Part shown: positions 43,951 through 52,353 of the stretch, piece after piece
Position numbering within the stretch: position 1 is the stretch's first letter
Layout of the letters: every line of letters starts with the position of its first letter
Program-made: the position numbers and the translations under genes
Assembly: GCA_964390725.1 (NCBI GenBank)
Contig: CAYMIW010000014.1
Location: forward strand, 4,970-68,969
DNA length: 64,000 nt
Origin: JAABTH01 sp964390725
GTDB lineage: Bacteria > Bacillota > Dethiobacteria > DTU022
Direction of reading: 5' to 3'
Notes under the pieces: model-generated
Databases searched by the model: none
What the model was told of the DNA's origin: nothing
The model's input: only the letters and a program-made list of their open reading frames with translations

Positions 43951-45756
43951 ATGGGTATTATAGTTCTCGACAAAGATACTGCTGAACAGATTGCTGCCGG
44001 CGAGGTAATTGAAAACCCGGCTTCAGTAGTAAAAGAACTGGTAGAAAACTCCCTTGATGCCGGATCAACAAGCATATATATAAACATCAGCGAGGGTGGA
44101 AAAAATTTTATTTCTGTGACCGACAACGGAAAGGGTTTGCACCGCTCTGATCTACCTCTTGCTTTTACCCGTTTTGCCACCAGCAAACTGACCAGTTTCG
44201 AGGATCTGAGCCGCTTAAAGAGCCTTGGATTCAGGGGTGAAGCTCTGCCCAGTATATCAGCAGTTTCCCGGGTCACGATGACCAGCAGGCCTGAAAACAA
44301 CTTGTCCGGAGCATTTATTACCCTGGCCGGGGGTAAAGTAATTGAAGAAGGAGAAACCGGGGCACCCTTCGGTACCATGGTTGAAGTAAAAGACCTTTTT
44401 TATAATACTCCGGGACGTTTAAAATTTTTAAGAGCGGCAAGTTACGAGACTTCACGCATCAGCAACCTGCTTACAGAAACTGCCCTGGCCAACCCTGCTG
44501 TAGCTATTGAGCTAAAAAGCAGTGGAAGGGTACTCTTTCGGTCTCCGGGAGATGGAAACCTTTTAAATGCCATTAACTCGCTTTACGGCAGTGATACAGT
44601 TGAATCAATGATTCCTGCCAATCTAGCTGATAAACAGGGCGGTTATGCTTTGCACGGTTTCATATCTGCTCCTCACTTGACCAGGTCATCCAGAAAATGG
44701 ATAACTTTTATCGTCAATGGCCGGTTGATTAAAAACGCCACCCTGGTTAATGCCCTGGAAAGAGCCTACGGCGACTACCTGCCTTCCAAGAGACACCCCC
44801 TTGCAGTAATTTTTTTAACCGTTCCCCCGGAATCTATAGATGTTAATGTTCATCCTGCAAAAACTGAAATACGTTTTCAGCAGCCCGAACAATCAAAAAA
44901 CTTGGTTTTCAGGGCAATTAGAAACGCTCTGCAGTCGTCCGCCAGGGCGGCGTCATGGCCAGAAAATATCCAGAAATACTCTAAACAGGACCATGTTACA
45001 TTAACAGGACGTCCTGAAGAAGAAAACCAAAATGACTTGTTTAGCGCTGCTGCCTTTAATTATGAAAAATATAACGCTGTTAACAACCCTCCTCAGAATA
45101 TCCCTATTGCCAGGGAAACAACCTTGCCTGCAGCCAGTATAGAACAAACAAGTGCCAGCGAATGCAGGCTAATCGGTCAGTATCTAAACAGTTACCTGGT
45201 AGTTCAGAATAATAACGACCTGATCCTGATCGACCAGCATGCCGCTCACGAAAGAATTATCTACAACCGACTTATGGAAGACAATACTGGCAAGCTTACC
45301 ACCAATAGTTCCCAGCTGACCATTCCTTTAACCTTAAAAATACCGGCCAAATGGCAGCATAAGATTGAACCCGCTTTACCGTTCCTTAAAAAGCTGGGCT
45401 TTGATATTGAACCGTTCGGCGAAGACAGTTACGCAATCAGGGCCGTTCCTTTTATGCTGAAAGATAATGCAGATAATGAAGAACTATTCGACATGCTGGA
45501 GAAAATTACTGATATTGAAACAGAATCAGCAGTTGAGCAAATGGACTTTACCAGGGATATAGTTTATAAAACAATTGCCTGTCATCGCTCGGTCAAGGCC
45601 AGGCAAAAATTATCGTACTCTGAAATGGAGCAACTGCTCGAAGATTGGCAGAAAGCTCCCCGCGCTTTTTTTTGTCCTCACGGCAGGCCAACTACTATCG
45701 TTTTTAAGCGGGACCGGCTGGAAAAAAGCTTTCACCGTGGAGGTGAATCCTCCTGA
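43951..45756 (+). CDS. mutL: DNA mismatch repair protein MutL
   Basis: Mismatch repair ATPase of the GHKL family, 601 residues. N-terminal motifs are IAAGEVIENPASVVKELVENSLDAG split over about 15-40, DNGKG, and the GFRGEALPSISAVS block. The C-terminal part contains DQHAAHERI, the conserved motif of endonuclease-type MutL proteins, and ACHRSVKA and FFCPHGRPT near the end, so nicking activity is likely. It lies seven bases after mutS and its stop overlaps the miaA start. Confidence 0.95.
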   Translation: MGIIVLDKDTAEQIAAGEVIENPASVVKELVENSLDAGSTSIYINISEGGKNFISVTDNGKGLHRSDLPLAFTRFATSKLTSFEDLSRLKSLGFRGEALPSISAVSRVTMTSRPENNLSGAFITLAGGKVIEEGETGAPFGTMVEVKDLFYNTPGRLKFLRAASYETSRISNLLTETALANPAVAIELKSSGRVLFRSPGDGNLLNAINSLYGSDTVESMIPANLADKQGGYALHGFISAPHLTRSSRKWITFIVNGRLIKNATLVNALERAYGDYLPSKRHPLAVIFLTVPPESIDVNVHPAKTEIRFQQPEQSKNLVFRAIRNALQSSARAASWPENIQKYSKQDHVTLTGRPEEENQNDLFSAAAFNYEKYNAVNNPPQNIPIARETTLPAASIEQTSASECRLIGQYLNSYLVVQNNNDLILIDQHAAHERIIYNRLMEDNTGKLTTNSSQLTIPLTLKIPAKWQHKIEPALPFLKKLGFDIEPFGEDSYAIRAVPFMLKDNADNEELFDMLEKITDIETESAVEQMDFTRDIVYKTIACHRSVKARQKLSYSEMEQLLEDWQKAPRAFFCPHGRPTTIVFKRDRLEKSFHRGGESS

Positions 45757-46709
45757 CTGGCGAAAAAAAGATACCCCTGCTCGTCTTGGCCGGCCCAACC
45801 GCTGTAGGAAAATCGGCTTTAGCCATGCACCTGGCTAAAAAATTAAACACCGATATCATAAGCGCTGATTCCGCCCAGCTTTACCGACGTTTGAATATCG
45901 GAACAGCAAAGCCGACAGAAGCTGAACAGAAAGAAATACAGCATCACCTGCTTGATCTGGTTGAACCGGATCAAAATTTTAGCGTCGCTGATTTTCAAAG
46001 GGAAGCTAACCGGTTAATTAACTCTTTGTGGAATATAAAAAAACTACCTTTCATGGCTGGCGGAACAGGACTTTATATTCAGGCTGTAACAGACAGTTAT
46101 TCATTTGGTAATAAGTCGGCTTCCCACGAATTAAGAAGCTCTTTGTTAAAACAGGCCGAGACTGAAAATGGGTTGAATGAGCTTTATAAAAAACTAGAGG
46201 AAGTAGATAGCGCTGCTGCTTCAAAAATTCACTACAACGACAAAAGAAGGATTATCAGGGCTCTTGAAGTTTACCACATGGAAGGAGTGCCAATATCCAG
46301 GCAGGAAGAGCTTACCAGGCAAAAGGAAGCGCCCTACAACACGATGATATATGTCCTGGACATGGAACGTAGCATGCTGTACCAGCGTATCGAAACCAGG
46401 GTTGAAGTAATGTTGGAACAAGGCCTCTTGAATGAGGTGCAATCACTTTACAGGGAAGGGTTCGACCTGGATTCTCCCGCAATGCAAATACTTGGCTACA
46501 GGCAGATGATTAGTTTTCTGAAAAACGAGATGAGTTGGGAGGATACAATAGCTGAGATAAAAAAGCAAACCCGGAACCTGGCGAAAAGGCAGTTAACCTG
46601 GTTCAGGAGGATAAAAGAGGCCAGGTGGATCAAAACTGACGGTAATAAAGACGATTTAGAGAGAATTGCCGAAATAATTTACAATGAAGTGAAGGAACTA
46701 AGGCCTTGA
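45753..46709 (+). CDS. miaA: tRNA dimethylallyltransferase
   Basis: Adds the isopentenyl group to A37, the substrate of MiaB. The P-loop AGPTAVGKS, the substrate motif SADSAQLYRRLNIGTAKP, AGGTGLYIQA, and NDKRRIIRALEVY are all typical. No ATG precedes the first strand: the frame is open only back to 45747, and in-frame candidates are CTG 45753 and TTG 45786. TTG would delete the strand leading into the P-loop. CTG overlaps the mutL TGA as CTGA and has GGAGGTG about seven bases upstream, so I choose CTG, giving 318 residues, close to the usual length. Confidence 0.88.
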   Translation: MTGEKKIPLLVLAGPTAVGKSALAMHLAKKLNTDIISADSAQLYRRLNIGTAKPTEAEQKEIQHHLLDLVEPDQNFSVADFQREANRLINSLWNIKKLPFMAGGTGLYIQAVTDSYSFGNKSASHELRSSLLKQAETENGLNELYKKLEEVDSAAASKIHYNDKRRIIRALEVYHMEGVPISRQEELTRQKEAPYNTMIYVLDMERSMLYQRIETRVEVMLEQGLLNEVQSLYREGFDLDSPAMQILGYRQMISFLKNEMSWEDTIAEIKKQTRNLAKRQLTWFRRIKEARWIKTDGNKDDLERIAEIIYNEVKELRP

Positions 46710-46757
46710 CAATCGAATAATACAACTTAAGCAACAGAAATGAAGGGAGCCCGATAG

Positions 46758-47027
46758 ATGAAAGGCATGATTAATTTACAGGATACTTTTCTTAACCAGG
46801 CTCGCAAAGAAAATATGCTAACCACAGTTTTTTTGGTTAACGGTTATCAAATCAAGGGTGTAGTGCGTAGCTTTGACAACTTCACCCTGCTGCTCGAGGT
46901 AGAAGGTAAACAACAGCTGGTTTACAAACATGCTGTTTCAACTATTATACCCATGCGTAACATTAACCTCAGGACAGCTGATAACGATGATTCTGACGAT
47001 ACTGAGGGTACTGAAGAATCAGTCTAA
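46758..47027 (+). CDS. hfq: RNA chaperone Hfq
   Basis: Sm-like RNA-binding protein, 89 residues. The Sm1 motif follows LQDTFLNQARKE (with proximal-face Q/F residues), then VFLVNGYQIKGVVRSFDNFTLLLE, and Sm2 is YKHAVSTIIP (the KH pair at the uridine pocket). An acidic Asp/Glu tail follows. The mutL-miaA-hfq-hflX order is common in bacteria. A terminator lies 20 bases downstream. Confidence 0.95.
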   Translation: MKGMINLQDTFLNQARKENMLTTVFLVNGYQIKGVVRSFDNFTLLLEVEGKQQLVYKHAVSTIIPMRNINLRTADNDDSDDTEGTEESV

Positions 47028-47046
47028 ATTGTTTTTGTTGAAGTAG

Positions 47047-47080
47047 AAAAAAAGGCACTTTATAAAAGTGTCTTTTTTTT
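47047..47080 (+). terminator. Rho-independent terminator after hfq
   Basis: Stem of A-rich GGCACTT against AAGTGTC, four- to five-base loop and eight Ts. The A-tract and T-tract extend the stem, so it may work in both directions. Confidence 0.88.
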
Positions 47081-47107
47081 CAATTATGATTGAAGGTGTC
47101 TATTGAT

Positions 47108-48379
47108 ATGAAAGAAATTATTTCACGCTCTACAACAGAAAAAGCCATCCTGGTAGGCCTGGACAGGGGTGACTCAAACGACACCCTGGAATATTCCATG
47201 GAGGAGCTAACCCTTCTGGCCGATACAGCAGGTGCCGAGGTGGTTAACAAACTTATTCAGAAAAAAGATGCCCCTGATCATTCTTTCTACATCGGTAAAG
47301 GAAAACTTGAGGAACTAAAAAACCTGATCGAATATTACGGGGCAGACCTCGTAATTTTTGATGATGAGCTTACCCCATCACAAATTCGCAATATAGACCG
47401 TATTCTTGGGATCAAGGTCATTGACCGAACCGCACTAATCCTTGATATTTTTGCCAGGAGAGCTCTTTCCAGGGAAGGTAAACTGCAGGTTGAACTGGCC
47501 CAGCTTCATTATATGCTTCCGCGCCTGATCGGTCTTGGTCAACAACTATCCAGGCTTGGAGGGGGAATAGGAACCAGGGGCCCCGGAGAAACCCGCCTCG
47601 AAGCTGATCGCCGGGTGATCAGAAAAAAGATCAGCGATTTAAAGCAGCAGATTCTTAACCTGCGCAAGCAACGCAGTATTCACCGGCAGCGTCGCAAACG
47701 TAATCGCTGCTGGGTAATCAGTCTTGTCGGTTATACCAATGCCGGCAAATCAACCCTGTTAAACACACTTACCGGTTCAGACCTTTACACCGAGGATAAA
47801 CTCTTTGCCACGCTTGATCCTGCTGTAAGAAAAGGACAGCTAAATGGCAGCCAGGATGTGCTCTACACCGATACAGTGGGGTTTATTGAAAAGCTCCCCG
47901 CACAACTGGTTACAGCGTTCCAGGCTACCCTGGAGGAGATTGCTGCTGCTGATATTTTGCTTCATGTTGTAGATCTTAACCACCCCGATTATCTTGGAAG
48001 AATCAAGGTTGTTCGTGAACATCTGAATAAAATCGACCAGGATTATCACCAGCGGGAAATCCTGGTTTTCAACAAGGTTGACCTTCTCCCGGAAAGCCAT
48101 GACAGATCTTTTATTAACCGCGAATACCCTGATGCTGTTTTCATTTCAGCCCGTGATAATAGAGGGTTAGAGCAGTTAAAAAATAAAATATCTAACCGTA
48201 TAAATGAGAATAAAATATTTATTCAGCTAAACCTACCATATAGTGAAGGAAAGTTACTGTCATTGATGCAGGAAGAGGGCGATATTGAGTCGATCGTTTA
48301 CCAGGATAACTATTTTGAGATAAAAGCAATGGTTAAACCGGAGCTTTCCGGTAAATTGGAGAAATACCGTACAAAATAA
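47108..48379 (+). CDS. hflX: GTPase HflX
   Basis: Ribosome-associated GTPase, about 424 residues. The N-terminal HflX domain leads to the glycine-rich LGGGIGTRGPGETRLE (about 151-166), a coiled-coil segment, and the G domain with G1 GYTNAGKST (about 213-221), G3 DTVGFIEKLP and G4 NKVD. The ATG at 47108 has AAGGTG nine bases upstream; a TTG at 47090 is a less likely start. It is separated from hfq by a terminator and so needs its own promoter, which I could not place. Confidence 0.93.
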   Translation: MKEIISRSTTEKAILVGLDRGDSNDTLEYSMEELTLLADTAGAEVVNKLIQKKDAPDHSFYIGKGKLEELKNLIEYYGADLVIFDDELTPSQIRNIDRILGIKVIDRTALILDIFARRALSREGKLQVELAQLHYMLPRLIGLGQQLSRLGGGIGTRGPGETRLEADRRVIRKKISDLKQQILNLRKQRSIHRQRRKRNRCWVISLVGYTNAGKSTLLNTLTGSDLYTEDKLFATLDPAVRKGQLNGSQDVLYTDTVGFIEKLPAQLVTAFQATLEEIAAADILLHVVDLNHPDYLGRIKVVREHLNKIDQDYHQREILVFNKVDLLPESHDRSFINREYPDAVFISARDNRGLEQLKNKISNRINENKIFIQLNLPYSEGKLLSLMQEEGDIESIVYQDNYFEIKAMVKPELSGKLEKYRTK

Positions 48380-48401
48380 AACTGCGATAATAACCGCAGT
48401 T
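48380..48401. terminator. Possible hairpin between convergent hflX and lexA
   Basis: AACTGCG and CGCAGTT form a 7-bp stem with an eight-base loop just after the hflX stop. T-runs are short on both sides, so termination is uncertain. Confidence 0.4.
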
Positions 48402-48436
48402 GATGTAGTAATCTTTAAACCAAGGCATTTATAAAA

Positions 48437-49045
48437 CTAAATACGCCTGAACAAACCTACCACCTTGCCCAGGACTTCTGCGTTACTGACATAAAGCGGT
48501 TCATATGCATCATTTTCCGGTTGCAACCGGTAACCATCTTTCTCAAAATAAATTCTCTTTACTGTGGCTTCGTCTTCTATTAGAACAGCAACTATTTCCC
48601 CATTGTCTGCACTGTTCTGCTGACGGATAAAAACAAAATCTCCATCACTGATGCCGGCATTAATCATGCTGTTTCCTTTAACCTGCAGCACAAAACAATC
48701 TTCATCCACAGCCAGGTTATTGGGAACAGGAAAATAACCTTCCAGGTTTTCTTCTGCGAGGATAGGGGCACCTGCAGTAATTCTGCCAATCAGGGGTGCA
48801 AAGGAACATTTCATTTCCGGAAAACCATCCTGATTTCGAAGAAGTTTTATCGCCCGGGGTTTGGTGGGCACTCTGTCTATATATCCTTTTTCCTGAAGTA
48901 TATCAAGATAAGAATGAACGGTAGCGGTAGAACTAATCCCCAGTGCTTTGCCTATTTCACGTACAGAGGGGGGGTAGTTACAGCCAGCCACCTGCTGTTC
49001 GATAAAATGAAGGACCCTTTTCTGTTTCTCCGTCAGCCGCTCCAA
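48437..49045 (-). CDS. lexA: LexA repressor
   Basis: SOS regulator of about 202 residues. An N-terminal winged helix with PPSVREIGKALGISSTATVHSYL is followed by the S24 peptidase domain: autocleavage site Ala91-Gly92 in TAGAPIL, nucleophile Ser126 in GNSMIN and Lys163 in ATVKRIYF. I favour TTG 49045 because AGAAGGTG lies six bases upstream; GTG 49054 is within that site. I did not find a CGAAC-N4-GTTCG box in front of the gene. Confidence 0.93.
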   Translation of the reverse strand: MERLTEKQKRVLHFIEQQVAGCNYPPSVREIGKALGISSTATVHSYLDILQEKGYIDRVPTKPRAIKLLRNQDGFPEMKCSFAPLIGRITAGAPILAEENLEGYFPVPNNLAVDEDCFVLQVKGNSMINAGISDGDFVFIRQQNSADNGEIVAVLIEDEATVKRIYFEKDGYRLQPENDAYEPLYVSNAEVLGKVVGLFRRI

Positions 49046-49134
49046 CAGAATCACCTTCTTTTCGTGGCATATTTAAAAATATTATAACATATTAATTATT
49101 TCTTAACAAACCTTTGTTTGCCTTTTTACTCATT

Positions 49135-50691
49135 TCACTGGTTGCCATTAAGCTTGAGGAGCTTGTTAAGCCCGTTCAGATAAGCTTTTACTGATGCCTC
49201 AATAATATCTGTACTGGTTCCACGGCCTTTTATAGTTCTGTCCTGGTATGACATCTGCACCTGGACTTCACCAAGGGCATCGCGACCCTGGGTAACCGCA
49301 TTAATCCGGTAATTTTCGAGACCAATACTTAATCCGGTAATTTTATTGATAGCATTATAAGCAGCATCAATCGGGCCGCTGCCAATCGCCACCTCTTCTA
49401 CAGTTGTATCATCATCTTTTCTAAGCCTGATTACAGCTGCCGGTATACTTTTACTACCACTGATGGTCTGCATGTAATCAAGGCGATAACGCGGCTCGGT
49501 AAATGAAAGGTGATCCAGGACAAGCGCCTCCAGGTCTTCCGGGAATACTTCCTTTTTCTTATCAGCCAGGTTGACAAAGTGCTCATATATTTTTTCCAAT
49601 TGTTCACTGTCGAGTGAAAAACCAAGTTTATTTAACTGGTCTAGCACAGCATGCCGTCCGGAGCGGGCAGTCAGACAAAGCTGGGCTGCCTTGCCGCCAA
49701 TAAGTTCAGCATCAATTATCTCATAAGTTTCTTTGTTCTTTAAAATGCCGTCCTGGTGAATACCCGATGAATGGGCAAAAGCATTTAAGCCGACCACAGC
49801 CTTGTTCGAAGGTATGGATATTCGGGTCAGCTTGCTGACCAGTCTGCTGGTGCGGTATATTTCTGAAATATTAAGATCTGTATAATAAGGGAAGTAATTA
49901 CCCCTGATGCGCAGCGCTACAGCAATTTCTTCAAGCGCTGCATTGCCGGCACGTTCTCCGATGCCGTTAATATTACATTCAATTTGCCTGGCACCGTTTT
50001 TAACCGCTTCTAAAGAGTTGGCAACTGCGAGGCCAAGATCATTATGGCAGTGGACACTTAATATTACCTTGTCCATCCCCGCTACATTTTCGCGCAGGCG
50101 TCTGATCAGGCCGCCAAATTCTTCTGGTACGGCATAACCTACAGTATCAGGAATATTGATTACCGTAGCACCGGCCTTAATCACCTCTTCAAGCAGTTCG
50201 TAAAGGTAATCTTCCCTGGCCCTGGTAGCATCTTCCGGGGAGTATTCAATATCGTTACAGTATTTTTTTGCATATTTCACTGCTTCTACTCCCTGTTCAA
50301 GCAGGAGGGCCGGATCTTTTTTAAGCTTATGCTCCATGTGAATATCGGAGGCTCCCAGGAATACGTGAATGCGCGGTCTTTCAGCTTCCCTTACTGCTTC
50401 CCAGGCTTGATCAATATCTCCCTGCACGGCACGGGCCAGACCACATATAACCGGTCCTTTAACCTGGCGCGCTATGGCAGCCACCGCTTTCTTTTCCCCG
50501 GGAGAAGAAACAGGAAACCCGGCTTCAATTATGTCCACGTTTAAACGAGCCAGCTGGCGGGCTACTTCAATTTTTTCTTCATAATTTAAGCGTGCCCCCG
50601 GAGTCTGTTCACCGTCTCGTAGTGTGCTGTCAAATAAAAAGATCTTTTCTCCATTTACCGTTGTAAATTTAGTTGTTTCATCCTTTGTCAT
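49135..50691 (-). CDS. leuA: 2-isopropylmalate synthase
   Basis: First enzyme of leucine biosynthesis. The 518-residue chain has FDSTLRDGEQTPGARLN (about 19-35), the metal site HCHNDLGLA, NGIGERAGNAALEE, GLNAFAHSSGIHQDG and a C-terminal regulatory domain with GRGTSTDIIEAS, so leucine feedback is likely. The start at 50691 has GGAGGT seven bases upstream. The T-box leader in front, with an apparent Leu specifier, supports LeuA over citramalate synthase. Confidence 0.92.
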   Translation of the reverse strand: MTKDETTKFTTVNGEKIFLFDSTLRDGEQTPGARLNYEEKIEVARQLARLNVDIIEAGFPVSSPGEKKAVAAIARQVKGPVICGLARAVQGDIDQAWEAVREAERPRIHVFLGASDIHMEHKLKKDPALLLEQGVEAVKYAKKYCNDIEYSPEDATRAREDYLYELLEEVIKAGATVINIPDTVGYAVPEEFGGLIRRLRENVAGMDKVILSVHCHNDLGLAVANSLEAVKNGARQIECNINGIGERAGNAALEEIAVALRIRGNYFPYYTDLNISEIYRTSRLVSKLTRISIPSNKAVVGLNAFAHSSGIHQDGILKNKETYEIIDAELIGGKAAQLCLTARSGRHAVLDQLNKLGFSLDSEQLEKIYEHFVNLADKKKEVFPEDLEALVLDHLSFTEPRYRLDYMQTISGSKSIPAAVIRLRKDDDTTVEEVAIGSGPIDAAYNAINKITGLSIGLENYRINAVTQGRDALGEVQVQMSYQDRTIKGRGTSTDIIEASVKAYLNGLNKLLKLNGNQ

Positions 50692-50734
50692 TTTAAATAC
50701 CTCCAACTTAAATTTTAAAGTGGGGGAGAGGCAT

Positions 50735-50993
50735 AAAAAAAACTTTCGTACAAGAGACGAAAGTTATTTCCGTGGTACCACTCTTCTTGGCGGCATTACT
50801 TCTACCACCCACTCTTTGTAATAACGGAAGTCTCCGGCCAGGCCTAATCTCAATTATTATCAAAATTGATTTCAGTTGGCGGCTCACGGAGGAGTTCTCA
50901 GGATATACCGCTGCTGCTTTTCACCGACCGCAGCTCTCTTTAAGGGATTCTCCTGTTACTGTTTCCGCTCATTGCCTTTGTTCTATTAACTTG
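50735..50993 (-). promoter_or_regulatory. T-box leader (leucine) controlling leuA
   Basis: Read on the minus strand, the leader has an AGAGAGC-like stem I segment, a candidate Leu specifier CTC at 50892-50894 after GAGAA, the conserved T-box/antiterminator core TGGTACCACGGAAA (about 50765-50783) and a terminator stem ACTTTCGT/ACGAAAGT followed by eight Ts (50735-50765). Uncharged tRNA-Leu should favour antitermination and leuA expression. The T-box core and terminator are certain; the specifier is inferred from position and gene. Confidence 0.9.
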
Positions 50994-50999
50994 ACTGAT

Positions 51000-51028
51000 A
51001 GATTACTCAATAAAGCGCATTTTGTCAA
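51000..51028 (-). promoter_or_regulatory. Promoter of the leuA T-box leader
   Basis: On the minus strand TTGACA (51023-51028), a 17-base spacer and TAATCT (51000-51005), giving a start near 50993 at the head of the T-box RNA. Confidence 0.78.
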
Positions 51029-51121
51029 GCTATTTTTTTCGGAACTAAATAAAATACCGGAAATATCTTGACATCTATAGGGTTTTAGTTCAGAATATAT
51101 ATAATACTTAAACATATTATT

Positions 51122-51148
51122 AGTTCCGTATATATTAAAAACGGAACT
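51122..51148. repeat. Inverted repeat upstream of the recombinase gene
   Basis: AGTTCCGT and ACGGAACT form perfect 8-bp arms around 11 AT-rich bases, 16 bases before the recombinase ATG. A third copy, CGGAACTA, sits at 51040-51047 next to the leuA promoter. It could be an operator, a recombinase-binding site or a 5' hairpin. Confidence 0.6.
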
Positions 51149-51164
51149 GTACAGGGTGATTCGG

Positions 51165-52139
51165 ATGCATGAACGCAATCGTGTTCCAAAACCGCTAAGC
51201 CGCCATGAGCAGTTAGCTCTGCTAAAACAACCAAACCCCAGGGCTCCGACCGGGCTCAGAAACCTCTGCATTATCAACATAATGTTAAAAACAGGTATGC
51301 GCGTTAACGAAATCATCAACTTAAAAGAAAAAGATATCGATTTTGAGCTGGGTCGTATATACATTGCAGAAAGCGGCGCAGCACGTAGCAGGACTTTATT
51401 CCTTGATCAGGCTGATTTATTGCTTTTAAAGAGTTGGAGTGACCTCAGGCCCGACAGTGGTAAGTTTTTTTTTACCACCCTTGAAGGAACCAGGTTAAAA
51501 GACCGCTATATAAGGGAAATGGTTAAGAGGCTGGCCAAAAAGTCCGGAATCACGAAAGATGTATATCCACACCTGCTTCGTTATACTTTTGCCGTTGATT
51601 TTATCAATGAAATGAAAGATATTAAACTCTTACAGGAAGCTCTTGGCCATAGAGAACTATCAGCAACGCAGCTTTATACCCGGCTGCTTTTTGAAAACAG
51701 TAACCAGCCGGATGAAGATTCAACCGGAGCAGCTACACGCAGTGGAACGCCGTTAATCAGGGAAAACCAGGAAAGCTTTATTTTTAATAGCCAGGAAAAA
51801 CAAACAGAAGTAGTAAGAGAAGCAAGTGAAAAGATCTCGGCTAGCCAGACTAAGCCGGAAAACAATAACCATCAGGATAAACAGGTTAATACCATACAGA
51901 AAAATAATGCTGCAGCAACAGGATCAAGTAAAACAGAAAAGGTCAGTGCTGCCGGCCAGGAACAGTTTAAAAAACCGGAGATAACAGTAATGCCTGAAGA
52001 ATACCTCCAGAAAGAGAAAAAACGTATTCCTGCCATTAAATGCTGCCGATGTAATTTTATAATTCATTACCAGGCTGATTGCCCGCAATGTGGAACGCCA
52101 TTGGTGGAAACCTTGCGACACTGGGGAAAAATTGTATGA
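51165..52139 (+). CDS. Tyrosine recombinase-like protein with C-terminal zinc ribbon
   Basis: A 324-residue protein. Residues 10-180 form a tyrosine recombinase catalytic domain with R46 (GMRVNEI), H136 and R139 (HLLRY), H162 (GHREL) and nucleophile Y171, all intact. The usual N-terminal core-binding (SAM-like) domain of Xer/phage integrases is missing, and the catalytic beta-hairpin Lys region reads SGAARSR, without lysine. Residues about 180-285 are a low-complexity polar linker rich in Glu, Gln and Lys. The end has CxxC...CxxC (CCRC, CPQC), a probable zinc ribbon. ATG 51165 has AGGGTG six bases upstream. It may be a domesticated recombinase with a regulatory or chromosome role; no phage genes are nearby. 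Confidence 0.8.
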   Translation: MHERNRVPKPLSRHEQLALLKQPNPRAPTGLRNLCIINIMLKTGMRVNEIINLKEKDIDFELGRIYIAESGAARSRTLFLDQADLLLLKSWSDLRPDSGKFFFTTLEGTRLKDRYIREMVKRLAKKSGITKDVYPHLLRYTFAVDFINEMKDIKLLQEALGHRELSATQLYTRLLFENSNQPDEDSTGAATRSGTPLIRENQESFIFNSQEKQTEVVREASEKISASQTKPENNNHQDKQVNTIQKNNAAATGSSKTEKVSAAGQEQFKKPEITVMPEEYLQKEKKRIPAIKCCRCNFIIHYQADCPQCGTPLVETLRHWGKIV

Positions 52140-52290
52140 GGGGAGAGGCAAACAGGAAAAATTGTAGCCTGGGTAACCCAGATTTAACTTCCGATAATAC
52201 ATCTTATGTAAACTAACTGATCTAAAAAGCTTAACTGCTATCCCAACCTGGCTATTCCTGTTCTTCTGCATATGTTTTATCCTTCTTCTC

Positions 52291-52299
52291 TGTTATAAT
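52291..52299 (+). promoter_or_regulatory. Putative extended -10 promoter
   Basis: TGTTATAAT, a TGn plus TATAAT, 55 bases before the lipoprotein ATG. The -35 is poor. Confidence 0.5.
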
Positions 52300-52353
52300 G
52301 ATTTTATTCATATTTTATATATATAAACTTAATCATTTTAACGGAGCAATTAA

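Noticed and set aside
48980..49135. LexA box (CGAAC-N4-GTTCG) upstream of lexA
   Set aside because: No such sequence was found in the spacer between lexA and leuA.
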